The notes beneath the pieces are model-generated. The model saw only the letters and a program-made list of their open reading frames with translations, did no database searches and had not been told where the DNA came from. Positions 1-5,038 of a stretch of 12,805 nt of DNA are shown piece after piece; position 1 is the first letter of the stretch; every line of letters begins with the position of its first letter. Source of the stretch: Phycisphaerae bacterium (lineage in GTDB: Bacteria; Planctomycetota; Phycisphaerae; Phycisphaerales; SM1A02); NCBI GenBank assembly GCA_002684755.1, contig NYVS01000176.1:1-12805 (forward strand), in the 5' to 3' direction. The translations under genes were made by a program, and so were the position numbers.

Positions 1-225
1 GAAGACGACCCGCAAGAAGGTCGCCAAGAAGAAGACTGCGAAGAAGAAGACCACTCGCAAGAAGGCTGCCAAGAAGAAGACGACCCGCAAGAAGGTCGCC
101 AAGAAGAAGACTGCGAAGAAGAAGACCACTCGCAAGAAGGCCGCCAAGAAGAAGACGACCCGTAAGAAGGCCGCCAAGAAGACTGCGAAGAAGAAGGCCA
201 CTCGCAAGAAGGCCACACGCAGGAA
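1..225 (+). repeat. In-frame 75-base tandem repeat
   Basis: Copies start at 1, 76 and 151. The first two differ at a single base over 75 (ggctgcc versus ggccgcc near 63 and 138, a synonymous change). The third is diverged and shortened. The unit length is a multiple of three, so copy-number change keeps the reading frame. Confidence 0.85.
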
Positions 226-232
226 GCGGTGA
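1..232 (+). CDS. Lysine-rich histone H1-like repeat protein, C-terminal part (5' end outside window)
   Basis: The reading frame enters from the left edge (codons start at base 2) and ends at TGA 230-232, giving 76 visible residues made almost only of Lys, Arg, Thr, Ala and Val. The unit is 25 residues of the style KTTRKKVAKKKTAKKK followed by TTRKKAAKK; two near-identical 75-base copies start at 1 and 76, and a diverged, shortened third starts at 151. The end is RRKR. Such tails occur in bacterial histone H1-like (Hc1/Hc2) proteins and as C-terminal extensions of HU-type DNA-binding proteins, where they bind and compact DNA without sequence preference. Which of these it is cannot be decided, because the N-terminal domain lies outside the window. 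A ribosomal protein or topoisomerase with a basic tail is also possible. The coding frame is sure; the function is inferred from composition. Confidence 0.75.
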   Translation, partial: KTTRKKVAKKKTAKKKTTRKKAAKKKTTRKKVAKKKTAKKKTTRKKAAKKKTTRKKAAKKTAKKKATRKKATRRKR

Positions 233-284
233 TCCAGTCGAGCTTCGTTCTCGGACGGAGCCGGCCATGGACATGCATCACTCG

Positions 285-315
285 ACCCGGAGCCCTCACA
301 GGCTCCGGGTTTTTC
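285..315 (+). terminator. Rho-independent terminator after the lysine-rich gene
   Basis: A perfect 10-base-pair stem (acccggagcc at 285-294 with ggctccgggt at 301-310) closes a six-base loop (ctcaca) and runs directly into a T tract (310-314, then c). It sits 52 bases after the stop codon at 232 and in the same direction, so it very likely ends that transcript and insulates the ferredoxin gene. Confidence 0.9.
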
Positions 316-385
316 ATTTGGCGGTGATCGCGAAAACCCTCGCTCGAAAAGGGGATTCCGCCGCGGATCGGTCCGATTGATCGAC

Positions 386-391
386 TAGAAT
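386..391 (+). promoter_or_regulatory. Candidate -10 box of the ferredoxin gene
   Basis: TAGAAT at 386-391 is a good match to the TATAAT consensus and lies 55 bases before the ferredoxin ATG. No convincing -35 hexamer is visible 16-18 bases upstream. If used, the transcript would have a leader of about 50 bases containing the Shine-Dalgarno sequence AGGAGG at 431-436. Confidence 0.4.
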
Positions 392-446
392 GCGTTCCCG
401 AAAACCCGGCGGTGATCGACCCGCCAGCCCAGGAGGATTCCGCTCG

Positions 447-716
447 ATGGCCCACATCATCGCCGAACCGTGCATCGGTACGAAGGACACCGCATGCGTC
501 GAAGTCTGTCCCGTCGACTGCATTCATCCGACGACGGACGACGGCGAGAAGCACGACGCCGCCGACCAGCTCTACATCGATCCGGACACGTGCATCGACT
601 GCGGCCTGTGCGTCGACGAGTGTCCCGTGCAGGCGATCTTCCCGGAAGAGGATCTTCCCTCCGAGTGGCACAAGTACATCCAGATCAATTCGGACTGGTT
701 CAAGAACAACGGGTGA
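447..716 (+). CDS. Ferredoxin, seven-iron (3Fe-4S/4Fe-4S) type
   Basis: An 89-residue cytosolic electron carrier. Cysteines lie at 9, 17, 21, 25, 49, 52, 55 and 59 (CIGTKDTACVEVCPVDC, then CIDCGLCVDECP). By alignment with Azotobacter ferredoxin I, C9, C17 and C59 should hold a 3Fe-4S cluster, C21, C49, C52 and C55 a 4Fe-4S cluster, and C25 would be free. The position of Azotobacter C11 is T12, as in many seven-iron ferredoxins. The two cluster motifs are separated by about nine extra residues (acidic, around 29-41) compared with Azotobacter. The C-terminal part (EEDLPSEWHKYIQIN) fits the family. The frame is open from an ATG at 390, but the start at 447 is chosen because AGGAGG (431-436) stands ten bases before it and the family begins MAHIIAEPC-like. 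It stands alone; the redox partner is not encoded nearby. Confidence 0.93.
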   Translation: MAHIIAEPCIGTKDTACVEVCPVDCIHPTTDDGEKHDAADQLYIDPDTCIDCGLCVDECPVQAIFPEEDLPSEWHKYIQINSDWFKNNG

Positions 717-742
717 CCGGATCGTTCGAACCGGGTTGAAAC

Positions 743-789
743 GAACAACGGACTCCACGGTCTCTTCGAGGTCGTGGAGCCGTTCGTTC
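743..789 (+). repeat. Long imperfect hairpin downstream of ferredoxin
   Basis: ctccacg (753-759) pairs with cgtggag (773-779). The stem then continues outward past a bulged A752 (747-751 with 780-784) and a bulged C785 (743-746 with 786-789), about 16 base pairs in all around a 13-base loop. It begins 27 bases after the ferredoxin stop. There is no T tract after it, so it could be a 3'-end stabilising structure, a Rho-associated end, or part of a small RNA rather than a standard terminator. Confidence 0.5.
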
Positions 790-870
790 ATCGGGACCGA
801 TGTGCGATCGACGACTCGAGATCGCGGCGCCGAACGCACCGTGATGCATCCATGCGTTCGATCCCGCCGG

Positions 871-903
871 GGTGATCGGGCGCGCTTCGCGGGCACGATC
901 ACC
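871..903. repeat. Two-part inverted repeat
   Basis: ggtgatcg (871-878) is the exact reverse complement of cgatcacc (896-903). Inside it, cgcg (881-884) and cgcg (888-891) can form a second short stem around ctt, leaving a small asymmetric internal loop. No gene overlaps it and no T tract follows. An RNA hairpin or a protein-binding palindrome are both possible. Confidence 0.4.
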
Positions 904-1300
904 GACCGGCCGACCCGCGCTCGATGCCGGACGAGATCGAAACGAACCGCGTTGAAGCGGAAGGACGATCTGCGCACTTCGCCGAACGAAACGCGCGATC
1001 ACGTTCCGCTCGAATGGAAAAATCGGAATTTTCTTCGAAATCCGGGGTGGCCGTTGCGCTCACGCCGAGGATCCGCATCGACCTCCGGTGTTCTCGACTC
1101 GAAACATGCGAGGAACGAGGATCCGTCACGAACGGGAATCACCCGTGCGACCGACCTCTGCCGGATCGTGCCCGCCGATGCGTTCTCCAGCGTCGTTGAA
1201 CGAGAACGCCCCTGTTTCACCCGTGGAGGTGACTCAGGGACGTCCAATGTCGTTTCCGACGTCGAAGCATCGCGGTGCGAGGCGGTGATCGTCGCCGAAT

Positions 1301-1714
1301 TCAACCGGCCTTGCGGTACCGGTTCGGTGCCTCTTCTTCGTCGCGATCCACGCCACTCGAGGCGTCCGAGGGCTCCTGCCAGTCCTCGATGCGCGAATCG
1401 AGGTTCAATTCGCTCGACATCGTCTTGCGATACCCGAGGCGGCGAACCACTTCGAGCACGTCGGTCCAGGTCGGAAAGCTGACTTCGTTCACCCGCTTGA
1501 AGGTGTCGATGGCATGCAGGAACATCTGCTGCTCCTGCGTCATCTCACCTTCCTCGGCGGTTCGGACCCAGTCCGTCAGTCGACGGCCCGGACCACGACG
1601 TCGCTCGAGATTGGTTCCCGACTCTCCGGCACGGCGGTCGACGCCGGTGCGACGATCGACGACGCTCCCGGTATCGGTGGGATCGAATTCGTGGTTCTGT
1701 TCAGGGTTGGTCAT
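1301..1714 (-). CDS. DRR-motif conserved hypothetical protein
   Basis: A 137-residue soluble protein with two parts. Residues 18-46 are Arg-rich with DRRTGVDRRAG (20-30) and ERRRGPGRR (37-45). Residues 55-97 look like a small folded helical domain (GEMTQEQQMFLHAID, then FKRVNEVSFPTWTDVLEVV and RRLGYRK). The tail is acidic. I recall similar short proteins, with the FPTW..VLEV...LGYRK ending, in planctomycete genomes, but know of no assigned function. The start at 1714 has GGGAG about eight bases upstream on the minus strand and no in-frame rival. The gene is divergent from the membrane protein gene at 1806. Regular codon use and the ordered C-terminal half argue that it is real. The Arg-rich stretch could bind nucleic acid, but that is only inference. 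Confidence 0.75.
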   Translation of the reverse strand: MTNPEQNHEFDPTDTGSVVDRRTGVDRRAGESGTNLERRRGPGRRLTDWVRTAEEGEMTQEQQMFLHAIDTFKRVNEVSFPTWTDVLEVVRRLGYRKTMSSELNLDSRIEDWQEPSDASSGVDRDEEEAPNRYRKAG

Positions 1715-1805
1715 CGGCTCGGCTCCCGGACTACTGGATACACTGGCTCCCGAGGATCACCGGTGGTGGTCCTCACTCGATTCGTCGCTCACCAGTTGGA
1801 ATCGG

Positions 1806-2339
1806 ATGTCTTCGAACGCTGCGCCAGCCTCGACCCGCTCCCGCCCCCCCATCGAAGGTGGATCTGTGCCGTTCAGATGGACTGCATTCGTTCTCGGACT
1901 CCTTCTTCCCGGGCTCGGGCACTTCTCCGTGGGTGAACGGGGACGCGGCGGACGCATCCTTTCGGGGTTTCTCGTGCTGTGGATCACCGGCCTGCTGGTC
2001 GGTGGCCTCGGGAGCGTTCGATCCTGGGATCCCGCCTACACCAACCCCGCCCAGGGCGGGAAGCGGAACCTCTGGTTCATCGCCCAGGCCGGTGCCGGTC
2101 CGATCGCCTTCGGTTTCGCCGCCCTCGATGCCGCCGTCATCCGTGGTTCGGCCCCCGAGGACCGGATCGAGATTACCCTCCACGACCAGTCGACCGGGTC
2201 CGCGTACCGCCACACCGCGATCGGGCACAACGCCGACTTCGGAACGCTGTTCTGCGCTCTCGCCGGCCTGATGAACTTCGCGGTCGCCCTCGATGCCGGA
2301 AGACGCCCCGTGGCGGATCGACGAGGAGGCGACCGATGA
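1806..2339 (+). CDS. Multi-pass membrane protein, TM2/DUF6677-like
   Basis: A 177-residue inner-membrane protein with about four hydrophobic segments (roughly 23-41, 50-70, 88-112, 142-162). The block LPGLGHFSVGERGRGG (34-49) resembles the turn between helices in TM2-type and planctomycete DUF6677 proteins, and GTLFCALAGLMNFAVALDA near the end resembles the last helix of that family as I remember it. Function is unknown. The ATG at 1806 is preferred for an ordinary N-terminus; a GTG at 1866 just before the first helix (VPFRWTAF) is a possible later start, since neither has a strong Shine-Dalgarno sequence. Its TGA (2337-2339) overlaps the ATG of the next gene, so the two are probably translationally coupled and may act together. 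Confidence 0.82.
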   Translation: MSSNAAPASTRSRPPIEGGSVPFRWTAFVLGLLLPGLGHFSVGERGRGGRILSGFLVLWITGLLVGGLGSVRSWDPAYTNPAQGGKRNLWFIAQAGAGPIAFGFAALDAAVIRGSAPEDRIEITLHDQSTGSAYRHTAIGHNADFGTLFCALAGLMNFAVALDAGRRPVADRRGGDR

Positions 2340-2584
2340 TCGGATTCGGCTGGACCCCTCTTCTCGAACCGCTTCCCGGCGTGCAGGCCAGTTGGCTCTG
2401 GCTTCTGCCGATCCTGATCTTCGGGATCTCCATGATGTACAAGGCGGTCCGAGTGGGCGACCTTCGTCGTTACTGGCGGGAGGTCGTCGGCATGACCGTG
2501 CAGGTCCTGCTCGCGTTCCTCGGACTGGCGGCCGCGGTGTTCATCGTGGTCCAGGGCATCGTGCCCCTGCTGCCCGCGGGCTGA
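2336..2584 (+). CDS. Small two-helix membrane protein
   Basis: An 82-residue protein with two hydrophobic helices (about 19-37 and 51-75) joined by a basic, probably cytoplasmic loop (YKAVRVGDLRRYWREV, 35-50). The ATG at 2336 shares an ATGA with the stop of the preceding gene, and a strong Shine-Dalgarno sequence GAGGAGG (2323-2329) lies six bases upstream inside that gene. This fixes the start although the frame is open from 1979. I do not recognise a named family, but the loop pattern ISMMYKAVRVGDL feels conserved in planctomycetes. The coupling suggests it is a partner or assembly companion of the upstream membrane protein. No catalytic residues are apparent. Confidence 0.8.
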   Translation: MIGFGWTPLLEPLPGVQASWLWLLPILIFGISMMYKAVRVGDLRRYWREVVGMTVQVLLAFLGLAAAVFIVVQGIVPLLPAG

Positions 2585-2599
2585 GTCGCGGCCCGCGAC
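2585..2599. repeat. Hairpin between convergent genes
   Basis: gtcgcg (2585-2590) and cgcgac (2594-2599) form a perfect six-base-pair stem around a three-base loop. It starts directly after the stop of the 82-residue gene and ends ten bases before the end of the minus-strand glycosyltransferase gene. It may slow polymerase from both sides, but no T tract follows on either strand. Confidence 0.4.
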
Positions 2600-2609
2600 G
2601 GGACCATCC

Positions 2610-3482
2610 TCACAGTCGGATCGGACGAACGTGCGTGGTCGAGAGATCGCGTCCGGTGATCCGTTCGAGCATCCCCTTCAGGCGATACCGACGGTCCTTG
2701 CGAGACGGCTTGAAATCCGGATCCGGTTCGAAGTCGCGATTGGCCGATTCCGCGATCCACGGGGCCATCTCCGCCGGATGCGTGCCGGTGAACGGTTCCA
2801 GAATCGACGGATCCATCGTTTCGTAGGGACTCGCGCGACGTGGTGGCTCCTGCCAGAACTCCGCGGTGCTCTCGATCTTCCGGACGTGGCTCTCGAGACT
2901 TCGAGCCCAGCCGTAGTGATAGATCCGGGCCTCGGATTCCACGGCCTTCAGATAGGAGAGTCTTCGCCGGCCGGAGATGTTCACGAGGTACTGGGCGTCC
3001 GAGGGGACGATGACCCGTCGATCCGCCATGCGGACCAGTCGCGCCTCCCGTCGATACCACCTCGGGCCGGTCGCCACGAGATCGGCTCGGCCGTAGAAGT
3101 GGTGGTACGGCATCGAGATCGCGTCGGCCCGACCATCGGCGTCGGCGCGAATCACCAGATCGCGGAGTCCGGGGCAGTCCTTCTCGTGAATGGCTTCGTC
3201 ACCCTGAAGGCTCAGGACCCATCGACCCGTGCAGTTGTAGAGGGCGAGCATCGTCTGCTGGCTGTAGACGAACCCCTTCGGCGCGTCCGGTGCCCAGGTG
3301 GTGTCGATGATCCGGATCCGGTCGTCGCCGATGGCTTCGATCCGCTCCCGGGTGCCGTCCGGCTCGGGCCCCACCGCGATCACGAATTCATCCACGAGAT
3401 GGAGGGCGGACCGAATGCTCTCGATGAACGGGTAGCCGAGGGACATGCCTCGATTGATGAATGCGCACGCGCTGATCTTCAT
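2610..3482 (-). CDS. Family 2-like glycosyltransferase
   Basis: A 290-residue predicted cytosolic sugar transferase. The start resembles GT-A folds (MKISACAFINRGMSLGYPFIESI). The acidic motif QGDE (93-96, in LSLQGDEAIHE) sits where the DXD-like metal/nucleotide-sugar site is expected. HHFYG (127-131), RWYRRE (141-146) and YHYGWAR (188-194) match blocks I recall in planctomycete glycosyltransferases of this kind. The donor and acceptor cannot be read from sequence; cell-surface glycan or glycolipid synthesis is the usual role. The frame is open to 3590, but the longer start would overlap the upstream gene and add an unlike sequence. ATG at 3482 has GGAGA about 8-9 bases upstream. It lies 61 bases after the tryptophan-rich membrane protein gene on the same strand and may share its transcript. 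Confidence 0.82.
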   Translation of the reverse strand: MKISACAFINRGMSLGYPFIESIRSALHLVDEFVIAVGPEPDGTRERIEAIGDDRIRIIDTTWAPDAPKGFVYSQQTMLALYNCTGRWVLSLQGDEAIHEKDCPGLRDLVIRADADGRADAISMPYHHFYGRADLVATGPRWYRREARLVRMADRRVIVPSDAQYLVNISGRRRLSYLKAVESEARIYHYGWARSLESHVRKIESTAEFWQEPPRRASPYETMDPSILEPFTGTHPAEMAPWIAESANRDFEPDPDFKPSRKDRRYRLKGMLERITGRDLSTTHVRPIRL

Positions 3483-3543
3483 CCGCGGCGTCTCCGATTC
3501 GGTCGGGTCGCGGCGGCACGACCACGGCTTCGAGGTGACTCGT

Positions 3544-4200
3544 TCACGACGGCAGTCTATCGGCCACGTTCGATCCCGCGCCTCGTTCACCGGACGGCGG
3601 GCCGAACCACCACTGCACGACCACCACGACCAGGAACCAGACGAACGTCCAGAAGACCACGTTCAGCAGCAGACCGGCGTCATCGAAGAAGAGGTGACCG
3701 GTGGAGTCCAGACGAAGCAGTCGTTTCGCGGCCGAATCGATCTGCGAGCCGTTCTCGTCGTCGTATGGAAAGGGCGGCCATCCGGAACCACCCTCGGCGC
3801 GTCGCCAGGTCATCCCGACCCAGGGCACCGGCCAACCGACCGAGAAGCCCGCGATGCGACGAACGCCCGCCGCATCCTCGGGCCATGGCATCCAGTCGGG
3901 CGGCGGACGGAGCGACGGCTCGCCCGCGGGCGGCGTCTCGACCAGCGGCATGCCGTAGTCGGCGAGACACGCCCACTGCGATCCGGGACGAAGCTCCTCG
4001 CCGCACCACCACAACGATCCACCCGCGGCTCGAAGATCGCTCGAAGCGCCTTCGCCCTCGAGTCGGAACAGGATCAACAGGGTGAGCATCGGGATCGTGA
4101 TCGACGCCAGCACCAGGCTCGCCACGACGACCCCGCCGAGTCGACGCCGCCGGATCGGACGAGGTTCCGGTTCGATCGGGTTGGAATCGCTGGACCGCAT
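3544..4200 (-). CDS. Tryptophan-rich bitopic membrane protein, unknown function
   Basis: A 218-residue protein. A basic N-terminus (RRRR at 17-20) precedes a hydrophobic helix (about 21-46), then a polar, Trp/Pro-rich region of about 130 residues (50-175; WWCGEEL, PDWMPWPEDA, GWPVPWVGMTW), then a second helix (about 176-199, very Val/Trp-rich). The positive-inside rule predicts both ends in the cytoplasm and the Trp-rich region outside, where C66 and C78 could pair. I recognise no family. The start at 4200 is supported by a TACCCT box ending six bases upstream, pointing to a leaderless message. It is divergent from the MtfA gene, with only 59 bases between, and lies upstream of the glycosyltransferase gene. 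Confidence 0.75.
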   Translation of the reverse strand: MRSSDSNPIEPEPRPIRRRRLGGVVVASLVLASITIPMLTLLILFRLEGEGASSDLRAAGGSLWWCGEELRPGSQWACLADYGMPLVETPPAGEPSLRPPPDWMPWPEDAAGVRRIAGFSVGWPVPWVGMTWRRAEGGSGWPPFPYDDENGSQIDSAAKRLLRLDSTGHLFFDDAGLLLNVVFWTFVWFLVVVVVQWWFGPPSGERGAGSNVADRLPS

Positions 4201-4206
4201 CGGCGG

Positions 4207-4212
4207 AGGGTA
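4207..4212 (-). promoter_or_regulatory. Candidate -10 box, leaderless start of the 4200 gene
   Basis: Read on the minus strand, TACCCT (4212 to 4207) is followed by six bases (CCGCCG) and then ATG at 4200. This is the distance expected if transcription begins at the start codon itself. No Shine-Dalgarno sequence is present. Confidence 0.5.
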
Positions 4213-4244
4213 ACCGCGGTCGACACGCAGGCGTCGCCTCGTCC

Positions 4245-4250
4245 TACCCT
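4245..4250 (+). promoter_or_regulatory. Candidate -10 box of the mtfA-like gene
   Basis: TACCCT, the same hexamer as in the divergent promoter, is followed by nine bases (GTCACGACC) and ATG 4260. There is no Shine-Dalgarno sequence. A weak -35 candidate, TCGACA (4220-4225), is 19 bases upstream. The message would be leaderless or have a leader of a few bases. Confidence 0.45.
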
Positions 4251-4259
4251 GTCACGACC

Positions 4260-5009
4260 ATGTGGTTCCTCCGACGACGAAGACGCCGACGCCTGCTCGC
4301 CGATCCGATCCCCGCGATCTGGCGGCGAACGCTGCAGGAACACATGGTCCACTACCGCATGCTCGGCCCGGCCCAGCGCAGGAAACTCGAGGACAAGGCC
4401 CGGATCTTCGTCGCCGAGACTGATTGGGAGGGTTGCGGCGGGCTCGATCTCGACGAACGAAAGCGGATCCTCATCGCGGCGAACGCGTGCCTGCTGGTCC
4501 TCGAGAACGACGCCACGCTCTTCGAGGCCGTGACCAGCGTCATCGTCTATCCGGCCGGCGTCGTGATCCCCGAGTCCCACGTGGGCAACGGGATCGTGGC
4601 GGGCGAGACGCCGATCCTCGGCCAGGCGCGATTCAACGGGCCGATCATCCTGAGCTGGTCGGACTCGATCCATGCCTCGCAGCGGATCGGGACCCGCAAC
4701 GTGGTGCTCCACGAATTCGCCCACGCCCTCGACATGCTCAACGGCACCGTGAACGGCACGCCGCCGATGCGGAAGGGACTCCACGACGTCTGGGTCGAGA
4801 CCTGCCAGTCCGAATACGAATCACTCCGCGCCCGGCTGGAAGATGGCGTGCACGGCGCCATCGATCCCTACGGCGCGACGAATCCCGGCGAGTTCTTCGC
4901 GGTGGTCACCGAACACTTCTTCGAACAGCCGCACGTGCTCCACGACCACCATCCCGAGCTCTGGGAGGTGTTCTCGGAGTACTACGGCTACGCCTTCGGT
5001 GGTGGCTGA
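4260..5009 (+). CDS. mtfA: MtfA-type zinc-dependent peptidase (M90 family)
   Basis: A 249-residue zinc peptidase, close to the usual length of about 265. HEFAH (151-155) supplies zinc ligands H151 and H155 and catalytic E152; E211 in NPGEFFAVVTEHFFEQP is the third ligand, in the position known from E. coli MtfA. Other family features are the AANACLLVLE helix (74-82), YPAGVVIP (97-104) and the ALDMLNGTVNGTPP block (156-169). In E. coli MtfA binds the glucose repressor Mlc and has aminopeptidase activity. No Mlc-like gene is present here, so only the peptidase role is safe. The N-terminus is very basic (RRRRRRR at 5-11) and may sit on the membrane surface. It is divergent from the gene at 4200 and converges on the helicase gene with a 29-base gap. 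Confidence 0.92.
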   Translation: MWFLRRRRRRRLLADPIPAIWRRTLQEHMVHYRMLGPAQRRKLEDKARIFVAETDWEGCGGLDLDERKRILIAANACLLVLENDATLFEAVTSVIVYPAGVVIPESHVGNGIVAGETPILGQARFNGPIILSWSDSIHASQRIGTRNVVLHEFAHALDMLNGTVNGTPPMRKGLHDVWVETCQSEYESLRARLEDGVHGAIDPYGATNPGEFFAVVTEHFFEQPHVLHDHHPELWEVFSEYYGYAFGGG

Positions 5010-5038
5010 GCGTCAGGTCCCGGTCGCTGACTGGAATC

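Larger units (their letters stand above)
717..1300. other. Gene-free stretch with hairpins
   Basis: I see no convincing gene here on either strand. The open frames that cross it have poor codon patterns for this genome, are Arg/Ser-rich and match no family I know. It holds two sizeable inverted repeats (743-789 and 871-903, listed separately) and a short AT-rich island around 1015-1045 that can fold weakly (gaaaa 1017-1021 with ttttc 1029-1033). The left part is the 3' side of the ferredoxin gene and the right part is the 3' side of the minus-strand gene ending at 1301, so terminators or a small RNA are the likeliest contents. Confidence 0.5.

Noticed and set aside
1..225. Regular direct repeats that might suggest a CRISPR array
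   Set aside because: The repeats are contiguous, with no spacers, and translate in one frame into a lysine-rich tail ending at a normal stop and terminator.
320..1291. The 11-base word ggcggtgatcg at 320-330, 408-418 and 1281-1291
   Set aside because: Three exact copies within 1 kb are noticeable, but the word is made of GATC/CGG strings common in this genome and the copies have no shared position relative to genes. A genome-wide count would be needed.
412..1482. Long plus-strand open frame over the ferredoxin and the gene-free stretch
   Set aside because: It is the off-frame shadow of the ferredoxin and then Arg/Ser/Thr-rich sequence with no domain. Stop codons are rare by chance in GC-rich DNA.
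2631..4085. 484-codon plus-strand open frame opposite the glycosyltransferase and membrane protein
   Set aside because: The minus-strand genes carry recognisable motifs, start signals and membrane helices; this frame is their antisense shadow.
5010..5038. Possible terminator between mtfA and the helicase gene
   Set aside because: Only four-base stems (agcg/cgct or tcag/ctga) can be drawn, and there is no T tract.
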